Positions 1 to 5,313 of a stretch of DNA of 6,658 nt are shown here, piece after piece (the stretch's first letter is position 1; every line of letters begins with the position of its first letter). Source of the stretch: Chromobacteriaceae bacterium (GTDB taxonomy: Bacteria; Pseudomonadota; Gammaproteobacteria; Burkholderiales; Aquaspirillaceae); the NCBI GenBank assembly GCA_030151505.1, contig JASLDQ010000117.1, positions 1 through 6,658 of the forward strand. The letters are read 5' to 3'. The position numbers and the translations under genes are program-made. The notes beneath the pieces are model-generated. The model worked only from the letters and a program-made list of their open reading frames with translations, was not told the origin of the DNA and did not search any database.

Positions 1-999
1 GCCGACGGCGGTGCGGCGGTCCCATTCCAGCTCGATCTGGTCCAGCGTGCCGTTGACGGCGTGCTCCATCACCGCCACCAGGTCGGTCTTCAGGCGCGAC
101 ATGATCGGCTGGGTCTCAGGGTCGCCCATGCGGCAGTTGAATTCCAGCGTCTTCGGATTGCCGGCCGCGTCTATCATCAGGCCGGCGTACAAAAAGCCGG
201 TGAACTGGATGCCGTCCTTGGCCATGCCGTTGATGGTGGGGTTGATAATCTCGCGCATCACGCGCGCGTGCATGGCCGGCGTGACGATGGGCGCGGGCGA
301 ATACGCGCCCATGCCGCCGGTGTTCGGGCCTTCGTCGTTGTCCTTCAGGCGCTTGTGGTCCTGGCTGGTGGCCAGCGGCAGCACGTTCTTGCCGTCGCAC
401 ATGACGATGAAGCTGGCTTCCTCGCCGGCCAGGAATTCCTCGATCACGATGCGCGCGCCGGCGTCGCCGAAGCGGTTATCGGACAGCATGTCGTCCACCG
501 CCTGGTGCGCTTCTTCCAGCGTCATGGCCACCACCACGCCCTTGCCGGCGGCCAGGCCGTCGGCCTTGATGACGATGGGCGCACCCTTGCCGTCCACGTA
601 GGCGTGGGCGGCGGCGGCATCGCTGAAGGTCTCGTAGCCGGCGGTGGGAATGCCGTGGCGCTTCATGAAGGCCTTGGCGAAGTCCTTGCTCGATTCGAGC
701 TGGGCGCAGAAGCGGGTCGGGCCGAAGATCTTCAGGCCGGCGGCCTGGAAGGCGTCGACCACGCCGGCGGCCAGCGGCGCCTCGGGGCCGACCACGGTCA
801 GCTGCACGTCCTCGCGGCGGGCGAACTCGACCAGCGCGGGAATGTCGGTGGCGGCGATGTCGACGTTGCTCAGGTCCTGATCGCGTGCGGTGCCGGCATT
901 GCCGGGCGCGACGAACACTTTGTGTACCCGCGGCGAGCGGGCGATGCGCCAGGCCAGCACGTGCTCGCGCCCGCCGTTGCCGATGACGAGGATTTTCAT
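1..999 (-). CDS. purD: Phosphoribosylamine-glycine ligase (GARS), C-terminus cut by window edge
   Basis: PurD joins glycine to 5-phosphoribosylamine using ATP, the second step of cytosolic de novo purine synthesis. The first 333 residues are visible and read without interruption from ATG at 999; the E. coli enzyme has about 429, so roughly 95 are missing past the left edge. The N-terminal domain opens with MKILVIGNGGREH (residues 1-13). The ATP-grasp domain carries KADGLAAGKGV (145-155), IVIEEFLAGEEASF (184-197), the SQDHKR and GPNTGGMGAYSPAP segments (212-237) and the metal-binding pair Glu286/Asn288 in LEFNCRMGDPETQ. An AGGA element 9 nt upstream supports the start. It is the last visible gene of the dusB-fis-purH-pagP-purD unit, 52 bp after pagP. 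Identity is near certain from continuous similarity to E. coli PurD; no key residue looks altered. Confidence 0.98.
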   Translation of the reverse strand, partial: MKILVIGNGGREHVLAWRIARSPRVHKVFVAPGNAGTARDQDLSNVDIAATDIPALVEFARREDVQLTVVGPEAPLAAGVVDAFQAAGLKIFGPTRFCAQLESSKDFAKAFMKRHGIPTAGYETFSDAAAAHAYVDGKGAPIVIKADGLAAGKGVVVAMTLEEAHQAVDDMLSDNRFGDAGARIVIEEFLAGEEASFIVMCDGKNVLPLATSQDHKRLKDNDEGPNTGGMGAYSPAPIVTPAMHARVMREIINPTINGMAKDGIQFTGFLYAGLMIDAAGNPKTLEFNCRMGDPETQPIMSRLKTDLVAVMEHAVNGTLDQIELEWDRRTAVG

Positions 1000-1019
1000 G
1001 AAAAAGCTTCCTGCATGTC

Positions 1020-1038
1020 GGCCTGCCGCAGGCAGGCC
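1020..1038 (-). other. Inverted repeat between pagP and purD
   Basis: A perfect 8-bp inverted repeat (GGCCTGCC, 3-nt spacer GCA, GGCAGGCC) lies between the pagP stop and the purD ribosome binding site. As RNA it would be a tight GC hairpin ending 20 nt before the purD start codon. The only nearby T-run (five T's) begins 14 nt after the stem, too far for a standard intrinsic terminator. An mRNA-stability or processing element is more plausible, but this is inference from structure alone. Confidence 0.5.
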
Positions 1039-1051
1039 TCGGGGTTCATGA

Positions 1052-1588
1052 TCAAAGTTGCCAGCGCAACCACGTGAACAACACATTGCCGGCCCCGCTG
1101 CTGCCCGGCACGTAGGTGGCCTGCACAGCAAGGCGTTTGTACTCGACCGATGCCAGCGGCAAGACCGCCGGGAACGGAATATAGCGATAGTCCTGCCGCG
1201 CCGTGACGCCGACGGTGAAGCCCGCGCCGACGCGCCAGTCTTCGGCCGGATACCACATGGCCTGCCAAGCGTAGCCGGCGAAAGGTTCTACATCCTTGTG
1301 CGAATCCAGAAAGGCCATGGCGTACAGCCCGTGCCAGTTGCCCTTGTCGTCGATCCGGCCCTTGCCCAGGCCAAGGCCCCAGGGCTTTTCGTTGTAGCCG
1401 TCGATCTTGACCCGGTCGTACACATAACGGTTATGCCAGGTATAGGCCGGCACGTAGAGTTCGTTGTAACCCTCGTTCCAGGTCTGCGACACATTGCGGG
1501 ACCACTGGTCGAACCAGCCGCCGTCGGCCTCGGCCTGAGCCAAAGGGCTGAAGGCCAGGCAGGCGGCCGTCAAAAATACTGCTTTCAA
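1052..1588 (-). CDS. pagP: Lipid A palmitoyltransferase PagP, outer-membrane enzyme
   Basis: PagP is an eight-stranded outer-membrane beta-barrel that moves a palmitate chain from a phospholipid to lipid A, which in enteric bacteria gives resistance to cationic antimicrobial peptides. The product has 178 residues. A signal peptide spans residues 1-19 with likely cleavage after AQA. The mature protein keeps family landmarks: VPAYTWHNRYVYD, YNEKPWG, GNWHGLYAMAFLDS, GFTVGVTAR, YIPFPAVLPLASV and a C-terminal NVLFTWLRWQL strand ending in a hydrophobic residue. The catalytic residues of E. coli PagP (mature His33, Asp76, Ser77) correspond to His52, Asp95 and Ser96, which become exactly 33, 76 and 77 after removing the 19-residue signal. 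The start is TTG at 1588, chosen because AGGA sits 6 nt upstream and the signal peptide follows directly; the nearby ATG (1593) is out of frame and meets TGA within three codons. It sits between purH and purD, an unexpected neighbourhood. Confidence 0.95.
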   Translation of the reverse strand: MKAVFLTAACLAFSPLAQAEADGGWFDQWSRNVSQTWNEGYNELYVPAYTWHNRYVYDRVKIDGYNEKPWGLGLGKGRIDDKGNWHGLYAMAFLDSHKDVEPFAGYAWQAMWYPAEDWRVGAGFTVGVTARQDYRYIPFPAVLPLASVEYKRLAVQATYVPGSSGAGNVLFTWLRWQL

Positions 1589-1594
1589 AACATG

Positions 1595-1598
1595 TCCT
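1595..1598 (-). promoter_or_regulatory. Shine-Dalgarno element fixing the TTG start of pagP
   Basis: The minus strand reads AGGA, then 6 nt, then TTG. The only ATG close by overlaps that spacer, lies 1 nt from the AGGA and opens a frame that stops at its third codon. The spacing and the signal peptide that follows make TTG the supported start. Confidence 0.7.
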
Positions 1599-1607
1599 GT
1601 GAAACAT

Positions 1608-1633
1608 CCCGGCCGCCGGTTGCCGCGGCCGGG
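1608..1633 (-). other. Inverted repeat between purH and pagP
   Basis: A perfect 9-bp inverted repeat (CCCGGCCGC / GCGGCCGGG) with an 8-nt spacer lies between the purH stop and the pagP ribosome binding site. It would form a strong RNA hairpin but has no T-run after it in either direction, so a terminator is unlikely. It ends only 9 nt before the AGGA of pagP, so it could protect the purH 3' end or influence pagP translation (inference). Confidence 0.55.
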
Positions 1634-1652
1634 TGAGGCGATACCGAATCGA

Positions 1653-3212
1653 TCAGTGGCGGAAATGGCGCGCGCCGGAGAACACCATGGCGATGCCGTG
1701 CTCGTCGGCGGCGGCGATCACTTCCTCGTCGCGCAGCGAACCGCCCGGCTGGATGATCGCGGCGATGCCCTGCTCGGCGATCACGTCGATGCCGTCGCGG
1801 AACGGGAAGAAGGCGTCACTCGAGGCCACCGCGCCCTTGAGGCTGAGGTTGGCGTCCGCGGCCTTGCGGGCGGCGATGCGGGTCGAGTCGACGCGCGACA
1901 TCTGGCCGGCGCCGACACCGAGGGTGCGGCCTTCGCCGGCGAACACGATGGCGTTGGACTTGACGAACTTGGCCACGCGCCAGGCGAACAGCAGGTCGGC
2001 CAGCTGCTTCTGGGTCGGCTGCGCCTTGGTGACCACCTTCAGCTCGTCCAGCAGCACGTTGCGAATGTCCGGGGTCTGCACCAGCACGCCGCCGCCGACG
2101 CGCTTCATGTCGAAGCGGTTGTAGCCGGCTTCCAGCGGCACTTCCAGCACGCGCACGTTCTTCTTGGCGGCGATCAGGGCCTTGGCTTCGGTGGTGAAGG
2201 CCGGCGCGATCAGTACTTCGAGGAACTGGGCCGACACGGCCTCGACGGTCTGGGCATCCACTTCGCGGTTGAAGGCGATGATGCCGCCGAAGGCGCTGGT
2301 GGTGTCGGTGGCGAAGGCGAGGCGGTAGGCGGAGAGCGGATCGGCCGCGACGGCCACGCCGCAAGGGTTGGCGTGCTTGACGATGACGCAGGCCGGGTTC
2401 TCGAAGGTCTTGACCGCTTCCCACGCCGCATCGCTGTCGGCGATGTTGTTGTAGCTGAGTTCCTTGCCCTGCAGCTGCACGTAGTTGGCGATGCTGCCCG
2501 GCGCCGGATCAAGGTCGCGGTAGAAGGCGGCCGACTGGTGCGGGTTCTCGCCGTAACGCATGTCCTGCGCCTTGACGAACTGCACGTTGAGGCGGTTCGG
2601 GAAGGTGCGGGTTTCACCGTCCACCAGCGCGGTCAGGTAGTTGCTGATCGCGCCGTCGTAGGCGGCGGTGTGGGTGAAGGCCTTCTTGGCCAGCTCGAAG
2701 CGGGTGGCGCGCGCCAGCGCGCCGGCATTGCCGTCCAGCTCCTTCAGGAGCGGGGCGTAGTCGGCGTGGTCGGTCACGATGGCCACGTGCGCCCAGTTCT
2801 TGGCCGCCGAGCGCACCATGGTCGGGCCGCCGATGTCGATGTTCTCGATCGCGTCTTCCAGCGAGCAGTCCGGCTTGGCGATGGTCGCCTCGAACGGGTA
2901 GAGGTTGACGCAGACCAGATCGATGTTGCCGATGCCGTGCTCGGCCATCTTGGCGACATGCTCGGGCAGGTCGCGGCGGCCGAGGATGCCGCCGTGCACC
3001 TTCGGGTGCAGCGTCTTGACGCGGCCGTCGAGCATTTCCGGGAAGCCGGTGTAGTCGGCCACTTCGATCACCGGCACGCCGTTGTCGGCCAAGAGCTTGG
3101 CGGTGCCGCCGGTGGAGAGGATCTCGACGCCGTGGGCGGCCAGGCCGCGGGCGAAGTCGAGAATGCCGGTCTTGTCGGAAACGCTGATCAGCGCGCGTTC
3201 AATCTTGGTCAT
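1653..3212 (-). CDS. purH: Bifunctional AICAR transformylase / IMP cyclohydrolase
   Basis: PurH catalyses the last two steps of IMP synthesis: formylation of AICAR with 10-formyltetrahydrofolate, then ring closure to IMP. The 519-residue product is close to the 529 residues of E. coli PurH. The N-terminal MGS-like IMP cyclohydrolase domain includes STGGT (33-37), [17 protein letters not shown] (61-77) and a segment around [14 protein letters not shown] residues 124-132. The AICAR transformylase domain includes MRYGENPHQ (218-226), the catalytic Lys279-His280 in IVKHANPCG (277-285), [25 protein letters not shown] (432-443), SDAFFPF (465-471) and QPGGS (488-492). The protein ends in GARHFRH. 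The ATG at 3212 is preceded by GGA at 7 nt and starts with [16 protein letters not shown], as the family does. It lies 67 bp after fis and 64 bp before pagP. All visible catalytic motifs are intact. Confidence 0.99.
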   Translation of the reverse strand: MTKIERALISVSDKTGILDFARGLAAHGVEILSTGGTAKLLADNGVPVIEVADYTGFPEMLDGRVKTLHPKVHGGILGRRDLPEHVAKMAEHGIGNIDLVCVNLYPFEATIAKPDCSLEDAIENIDIGGPTMVRSAAKNWAHVAIVTDHADYAPLLKELDGNAGALARATRFELAKKAFTHTAAYDGAISNYLTALVDGETRTFPNRLNVQFVKAQDMRYGENPHQSAAFYRDLDPAPGSIANYVQLQGKELSYNNIADSDAAWEAVKTFENPACVIVKHANPCGVAVAADPLSAYRLAFATDTTSAFGGIIAFNREVDAQTVEAVSAQFLEVLIAPAFTTEAKALIAAKKNVRVLEVPLEAGYNRFDMKRVGGGVLVQTPDIRNVLLDELKVVTKAQPTQKQLADLLFAWRVAKFVKSNAIVFAGEGRTLGVGAGQMSRVDSTRIAARKAADANLSLKGAVASSDAFFPFRDGIDVIAEQGIAAIIQPGGSLRDEEVIAAADEHGIAMVFSGARHFRH

Positions 3213-3260
3213 GACAATTTCCAGAGAAAGTGAGAGTTTGCAAGCGGTGGTTCGGTCAGT

Positions 3261-3277
3261 CCGGTGCCGGGCACCGG
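3261..3277 (-). other. Inverted repeat between fis and purH
   Basis: A perfect 7-bp inverted repeat (CCGGTGC / GCACCGG, 3-nt spacer) begins 2 nt after the fis stop codon. No T-run follows, so it is not a convincing terminator. It could act as a 3' stability or processing hairpin for the dusB-fis part of the transcript (inference). Confidence 0.5.
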
Positions 3278-3279
3278 GC

Positions 3280-3516
3280 TCAAAGCAGGTCGTACAGTTT
3301 CATCTTCTTGCGCAGGGTGTTGCGGTTGAGCCCGAGCAGTTCGGCCGCGCGGGTCTGGTTGCCGTCGGCGTAGCCCAGCACCACCTCCAGCAGCGGCTTC
3401 TCGACCCGGGCGAGCACCATGTCGTAGATCGCGGCCGGCGCTTCGCCGTCCAGATCGTGGAAATACTGCTCCATCGCCAGGCGGATGGATTCGGAAATGT
3501 AGTCGTGGCCGTTCAT
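3280..3516 (-). CDS. fis: Fis family nucleoid-associated DNA-binding protein, short form
   Basis: Fis is a homodimeric DNA-bending protein that shapes the nucleoid and, in enteric bacteria, activates stable RNA promoters during rapid growth. The product has 78 residues, compared with 98 in E. coli. Residues 5-50 match the dimerisation helices (the PLLEVVL segment parallels E. coli PLLDMVM). Residues 52-75 hold the helix-turn-helix with [22 protein letters not shown], nearly identical to E. coli. The missing part is the N-terminal beta-hairpin arm that E. coli Fis uses to contact Hin-type invertases. An in-frame TAA five codons upstream of ATG 3516 rules out a longer form from this transcript. 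No good Shine-Dalgarno precedes the ATG. It follows dusB by 70 bp, the classic pairing, and is followed by purH. A DNA-binding growth regulator is secure; its local targets are not visible. Confidence 0.95.
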   Translation of the reverse strand: MNGHDYISESIRLAMEQYFHDLDGEAPAAIYDMVLARVEKPLLEVVLGYADGNQTRAAELLGLNRNTLRKKMKLYDLL

Positions 3517-3540
3517 CTTGTTGTGTCTTTAACCGGGCGC

Positions 3541-3576
3541 AAAAAAATGGACGCCGGAGCAACTCGTGTCCCGGCG
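3541..3576 (-). terminator. Terminator-like hairpin between dusB and fis
   Basis: On the minus strand a 6-bp stem (CGCCGG / CCGGCG, 13-nt loop) is followed after four bases (TCCA) by seven T's. It starts 10 nt after the dusB stop. The stem is short, the loop large and the T-run slightly displaced, so partial (leaky) termination is likelier than full stop. Since fis has no clear promoter of its own in the remaining 24 bp, this could set the ratio of dusB to downstream transcripts (inference). Confidence 0.5.
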
Positions 3577-3586
3577 CGTTCGTTCT

Positions 3587-4582
3587 TCAGTCGAGGTATT
3601 CCAGCCGGTCGCCCCGGTCCGCCAATACGTCGAAGTACTCGGCCACCGCCTGTCGCTGCCCGGCGGTGGTTTCCAGCCGGTACATGCTCTGGCGGAATTC
3701 GTTGCCGTTCCAGAGTCCCTTGGTGTACCAGGCGATGTGCTTGCGGGCGACCCGGCAACCGCCGTATTCGCCGTAAAAACCGTACAGCTCGTCCAGATGC
3801 TCGAGCAGCACCGTGCGGATCTCGCCGACTTCGGGCGGCGGCAGCTCGACGCCGGTGTCGAGGTAGTGCTGGATCTCGCGGAAGATCCACGGCCGCCCCT
3901 GCGCAGCGCGGCCGATCATGATGGCGTCGGCGCCGGTCGCCGCCAGCACCTGGCGGGCCTTCTCCGGGCTGTCGATGTCGCCGTTGGCGATCACCGGAAT
4001 CGCCAGCGCCTGCTTGACCGCGGCGATGGTGTCGTATTCGGCGCAGCCCAGATACATGTCCTCGCGGGTGCGGCCATGCAGCGCCAGCGCGGCGATGCCG
4101 CTATCCTGGGCCATCCGCGCCACCCGCAGCGCGTTCTTGTTGTCGCGGCTCCAGCCGGTGCGGGTCTTCAGCGTCACGGGCACGTCGACCGCCTTGACCA
4201 CCGCCTCCAGAATCCGCCCCACCAGCGCCTCGTCGCGCAGCAGCGCCGAGCCGGACGCCACGTTGCAGACCTTTTTGGCCGGGCAGCCCATGTTGATATC
4301 GATGATCTGCGCGCCGTAGCCGACGTTGCGCCGCGCCGCCTCGGCCATCTCGGCCGGGTCGCTGCCGGCGATCTGCACCGAGATCGGTCCCGGCTCGCCG
4401 CTGTGGTCGGCACGCTTGAGCGTCTTCTTGCTGGTCGCCAGCGCGGTGTTGGACGAGATCATCTCGCTGACCGCCAGGCCCGCGCCGAAGCGGCGGCACA
4501 ACACCCGGAACGGCCGGTCGGTCACGCCCGCCATCGGGGCGACCACCAGGCGGTTGGAAAGGGTGTGCGAACCGATCAGCAT
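3587..4582 (-). CDS. dusB: tRNA-dihydrouridine synthase B
   Basis: DusB is an FMN-dependent, NADPH-using enzyme that reduces specific uridines in the tRNA D-loop to dihydrouridine. The 331-residue product forms a TIM-barrel followed by a C-terminal helical tRNA-binding domain. Visible motifs are LVVAPMAGVTDRPFR (12-26), VQIAGSDP (69-76), IDINMGCPAKKV (94-105) with the catalytic Cys100, LKTRTGW (138-144) with Lys139, LALHGRTR (166-173) with His169, PVIANGDI (196-203) and the phosphate-binding MIGRAAQGRPWIF (222-234). The ATG at 4582 is chosen because MLIGSHTLSNRLVVAPMAG aligns with the E. coli start MRIGQYQLRNRL. There is no evident Shine-Dalgarno before it. DusB is the first gene of the unit, about 32 nt from the predicted transcription start, and is followed by fis. 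Subtype B rather than A or C is supported by the full-length resemblance to E. coli DusB and the fis linkage. Confidence 0.97.
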   Translation of the reverse strand: MLIGSHTLSNRLVVAPMAGVTDRPFRVLCRRFGAGLAVSEMISSNTALATSKKTLKRADHSGEPGPISVQIAGSDPAEMAEAARRNVGYGAQIIDINMGCPAKKVCNVASGSALLRDEALVGRILEAVVKAVDVPVTLKTRTGWSRDNKNALRVARMAQDSGIAALALHGRTREDMYLGCAEYDTIAAVKQALAIPVIANGDIDSPEKARQVLAATGADAIMIGRAAQGRPWIFREIQHYLDTGVELPPPEVGEIRTVLLEHLDELYGFYGEYGGCRVARKHIAWYTKGLWNGNEFRQSMYRLETTAGQRQAVAEYFDVLADRGDRLEYLD

Positions 4583-4621
4583 GGTGAGTAAAAAATAGGC
4601 AGCAAGCAGCGAAGGGCGCTC

Positions 4622-4650
4622 ATTCTAATGCTTTTCCTTAAGCCGGTAAA
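4622..4650 (-). promoter_or_regulatory. Predicted sigma-70 promoter of dusB-fis-purH-pagP-purD
   Basis: On the minus strand a -35 hexamer TTTACC (4645-4650, 4 of 6 to TTGACA) is separated by 17 bp from a -10 hexamer TAGAAT (4622-4627, 5 of 6 to TATAAT). Transcription would start near 4614, giving a leader of about 32 nt before dusB. The area is the most AT-rich part of this intergenic region. No start site has been measured. Confidence 0.6.
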
Positions 4651-4675
4651 AAGGTTTCTGCTTATTTTTTGGGCG

Positions 4676-4703
4676 GCCGGCGGCGAGGATTTGCGCCGCC
4701 GGC
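4676..4703. other. Perfect inverted repeat in the dusB/lipoprotein divergent region
   Basis: A 10-bp perfect inverted repeat (GCCGGCGGCG / CGCCGCCGGC, 8-nt spacer) lies between the dusB promoter and the lipoprotein gene. A T-run (4665-4670) is on the wrong side for termination on the plus strand and reads as A's on the minus strand, so it is not a terminator. It could be an operator or a structural element, or chance in GC-rich DNA. Confidence 0.4.
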
Positions 4704-4713
4704 GGGAAGACTC

Positions 4714-4722
4714 TGGCATACT
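4714..4722 (+). promoter_or_regulatory. Possible extended -10 element for the lipoprotein gene
   Basis: TGG followed by CATACT (4717-4722) fits an extended -10 pattern (TGn plus 4 of 6 to TATAAT). No acceptable -35 lies at 16-18 bp. Transcription would begin at about 4729-4730, next to the ATG at 4731. The call is tentative. Confidence 0.3.
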
Positions 4723-4730
4723 CACGCGCC

Positions 4731-5246
4731 ATGAAACGCCTCGTTCCTCTCCTTGTTCCCCTGCTTCTCGGCGCCTGCGGCGCGCTCGGCATCCACTCTC
4801 CCCGCCATGGCGTCGATCAGGGCTACGTCTACCAGTACGCCAGTGAGCCGCTGGCCAACGGCGACACCCGGCTGACGGTGTGGGCACCGTTCGGGCTGGG
4901 CGAGGCGCGCCTCGCCGACGAGCTGCGTCTCTACGGCGACCAGACCGGCAAACAGCAGGACTGCTCGTTCTGGTCGCTCGCCAACCAGAACGGCGGGGTC
5001 TACAACGGCTGGTGGTACGGCCGCCGCTACATCCGGGCCGATCTGCGCTGCACCAAGCTCAAGCCCGTCGTGGCCGAACCGGCCTATCAGCCGCCGCCGG
5101 CCTACAGCGCCCCGGTGTATGTCGCGCCGCTGGCCAAACCGGCGCAGGTCAAGGCCGTCAAGAAAAAGGCCCCGGCACGGAAAGCCGCCGCCAGGAAGAA
5201 AAAGCCCGCGACCTGCACCTGCGCGGTCCCGCCGAAAAAGAAGTAA
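4731..5246 (+). CDS. Small lipoprotein of unknown function with basic C-terminal tail
   Basis: I do not recognise a family. The 171-residue product begins with a lipoprotein signal: Lys2-Arg3, a Leu/Val/Pro-rich stretch, and a lipobox LGAC with lipidated Cys16. Gly17 follows, not the Asp that favours inner-membrane retention, so sorting to the outer membrane is likely. Residues 28-110 form a compact region rich in Tyr, Trp and Gly, with Cys78 and Cys107 as a possible disulfide pair. Residues 111-135 are rich in Pro, Ala and Tyr and look like a linker. Residues 134-171 contain 12 Lys and 2 Arg with no acidic residue, plus a CTC motif (162-164). Such a tail could bind an anionic partner such as LPS, teichoic-like polymers or nucleic acid; that is inference. 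The gene diverges from dusB and converges on rnpB, so it stands alone. No Shine-Dalgarno precedes ATG 4731, yet the signal peptide starts exactly there. Confidence 0.85.
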   Translation: MKRLVPLLVPLLLGACGALGIHSPRHGVDQGYVYQYASEPLANGDTRLTVWAPFGLGEARLADELRLYGDQTGKQQDCSFWSLANQNGGVYNGWWYGRRYIRADLRCTKLKPVVAEPAYQPPPAYSAPVYVAPLAKPAQVKAVKKKAPARKAAARKKKPATCTCAVPPKKK

Positions 5247-5264
5247 GCGCCGCGCTGGCGGCGC
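5247..5264 (+). other. Hairpin directly after the lipoprotein stop codon
   Basis: A 7-bp inverted repeat (GCGCCGC, spacer GCTG, GCGGCGC) begins at the base after the TAA stop. No T-run follows it on the plus strand; the stronger terminator at 5272-5308 comes 7 nt later. It may simply back up the 3' end of this mRNA. Confidence 0.4.
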
Positions 5265-5271
5265 CCTGATG

Positions 5272-5308
5272 AAAAACGCACCGGTCCTGACGGACACGGT
5301 GCGTTTTT
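5272..5308. terminator. Bidirectional intrinsic terminator shared by lipoprotein gene and rnpB
   Basis: A 12-bp perfect stem (AAAAACGCACCG, 5272-5283, with CGGTGCGTTTTT, 5297-5308) is extended by an inner GTCC/GGAC pairing closed by a TGAC loop, with one bulged A. Five A's on one side and five T's on the other give a T-run after the stem on both strands. It therefore fits the end of the plus-strand lipoprotein transcript and of the minus-strand RNase P RNA precursor, whose mature 3' end is just upstream. Confidence 0.88.
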
Positions 5309-5313
5309 GCGTA

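Noticed and set aside
1020..1038. Junction hairpins considered as paired DNA uptake sequences of Neisseriaceae
   Set aside because: None contains GCCGTCTGAA or a related uptake word, and the hairpin sequences do not resemble one another.
61..1077. Long plus-strand open frame over purD, and similarly 1599-3233 over purH
   Set aside because: These are antisense shadows in GC-rich DNA, rich in Gly, Ala, His, Val and Arg with no family character, while the minus strand encodes intact PurD and PurH with all motifs.
1381..1500. Local GC dip within pagP (about 55% by hand count) as a sign of recent transfer
   Set aside because: The segment encodes many Tyr, Asn and Lys codons typical of the barrel, and other parts of pagP reach about 70% GC, so composition does not show transfer.
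1586..1612. TGTTTC and TGTTTT hexamers upstream of pagP, considered as a PhoP box
   Set aside because: PhoP sites need direct repeats with starts 11 bp apart; these are about 14 bp apart and overlap the ribosome binding site and start codon, not a promoter.
3213..3250. Possible purH promoter or PurR site around the TTGCAA sequence in the fis-purH gap
   Set aside because: TTGCAA resembles a -35, but 17 bp downstream there is only AAATTG, a poor -10, and the palindrome is too short and divergent from the known PurR operator.
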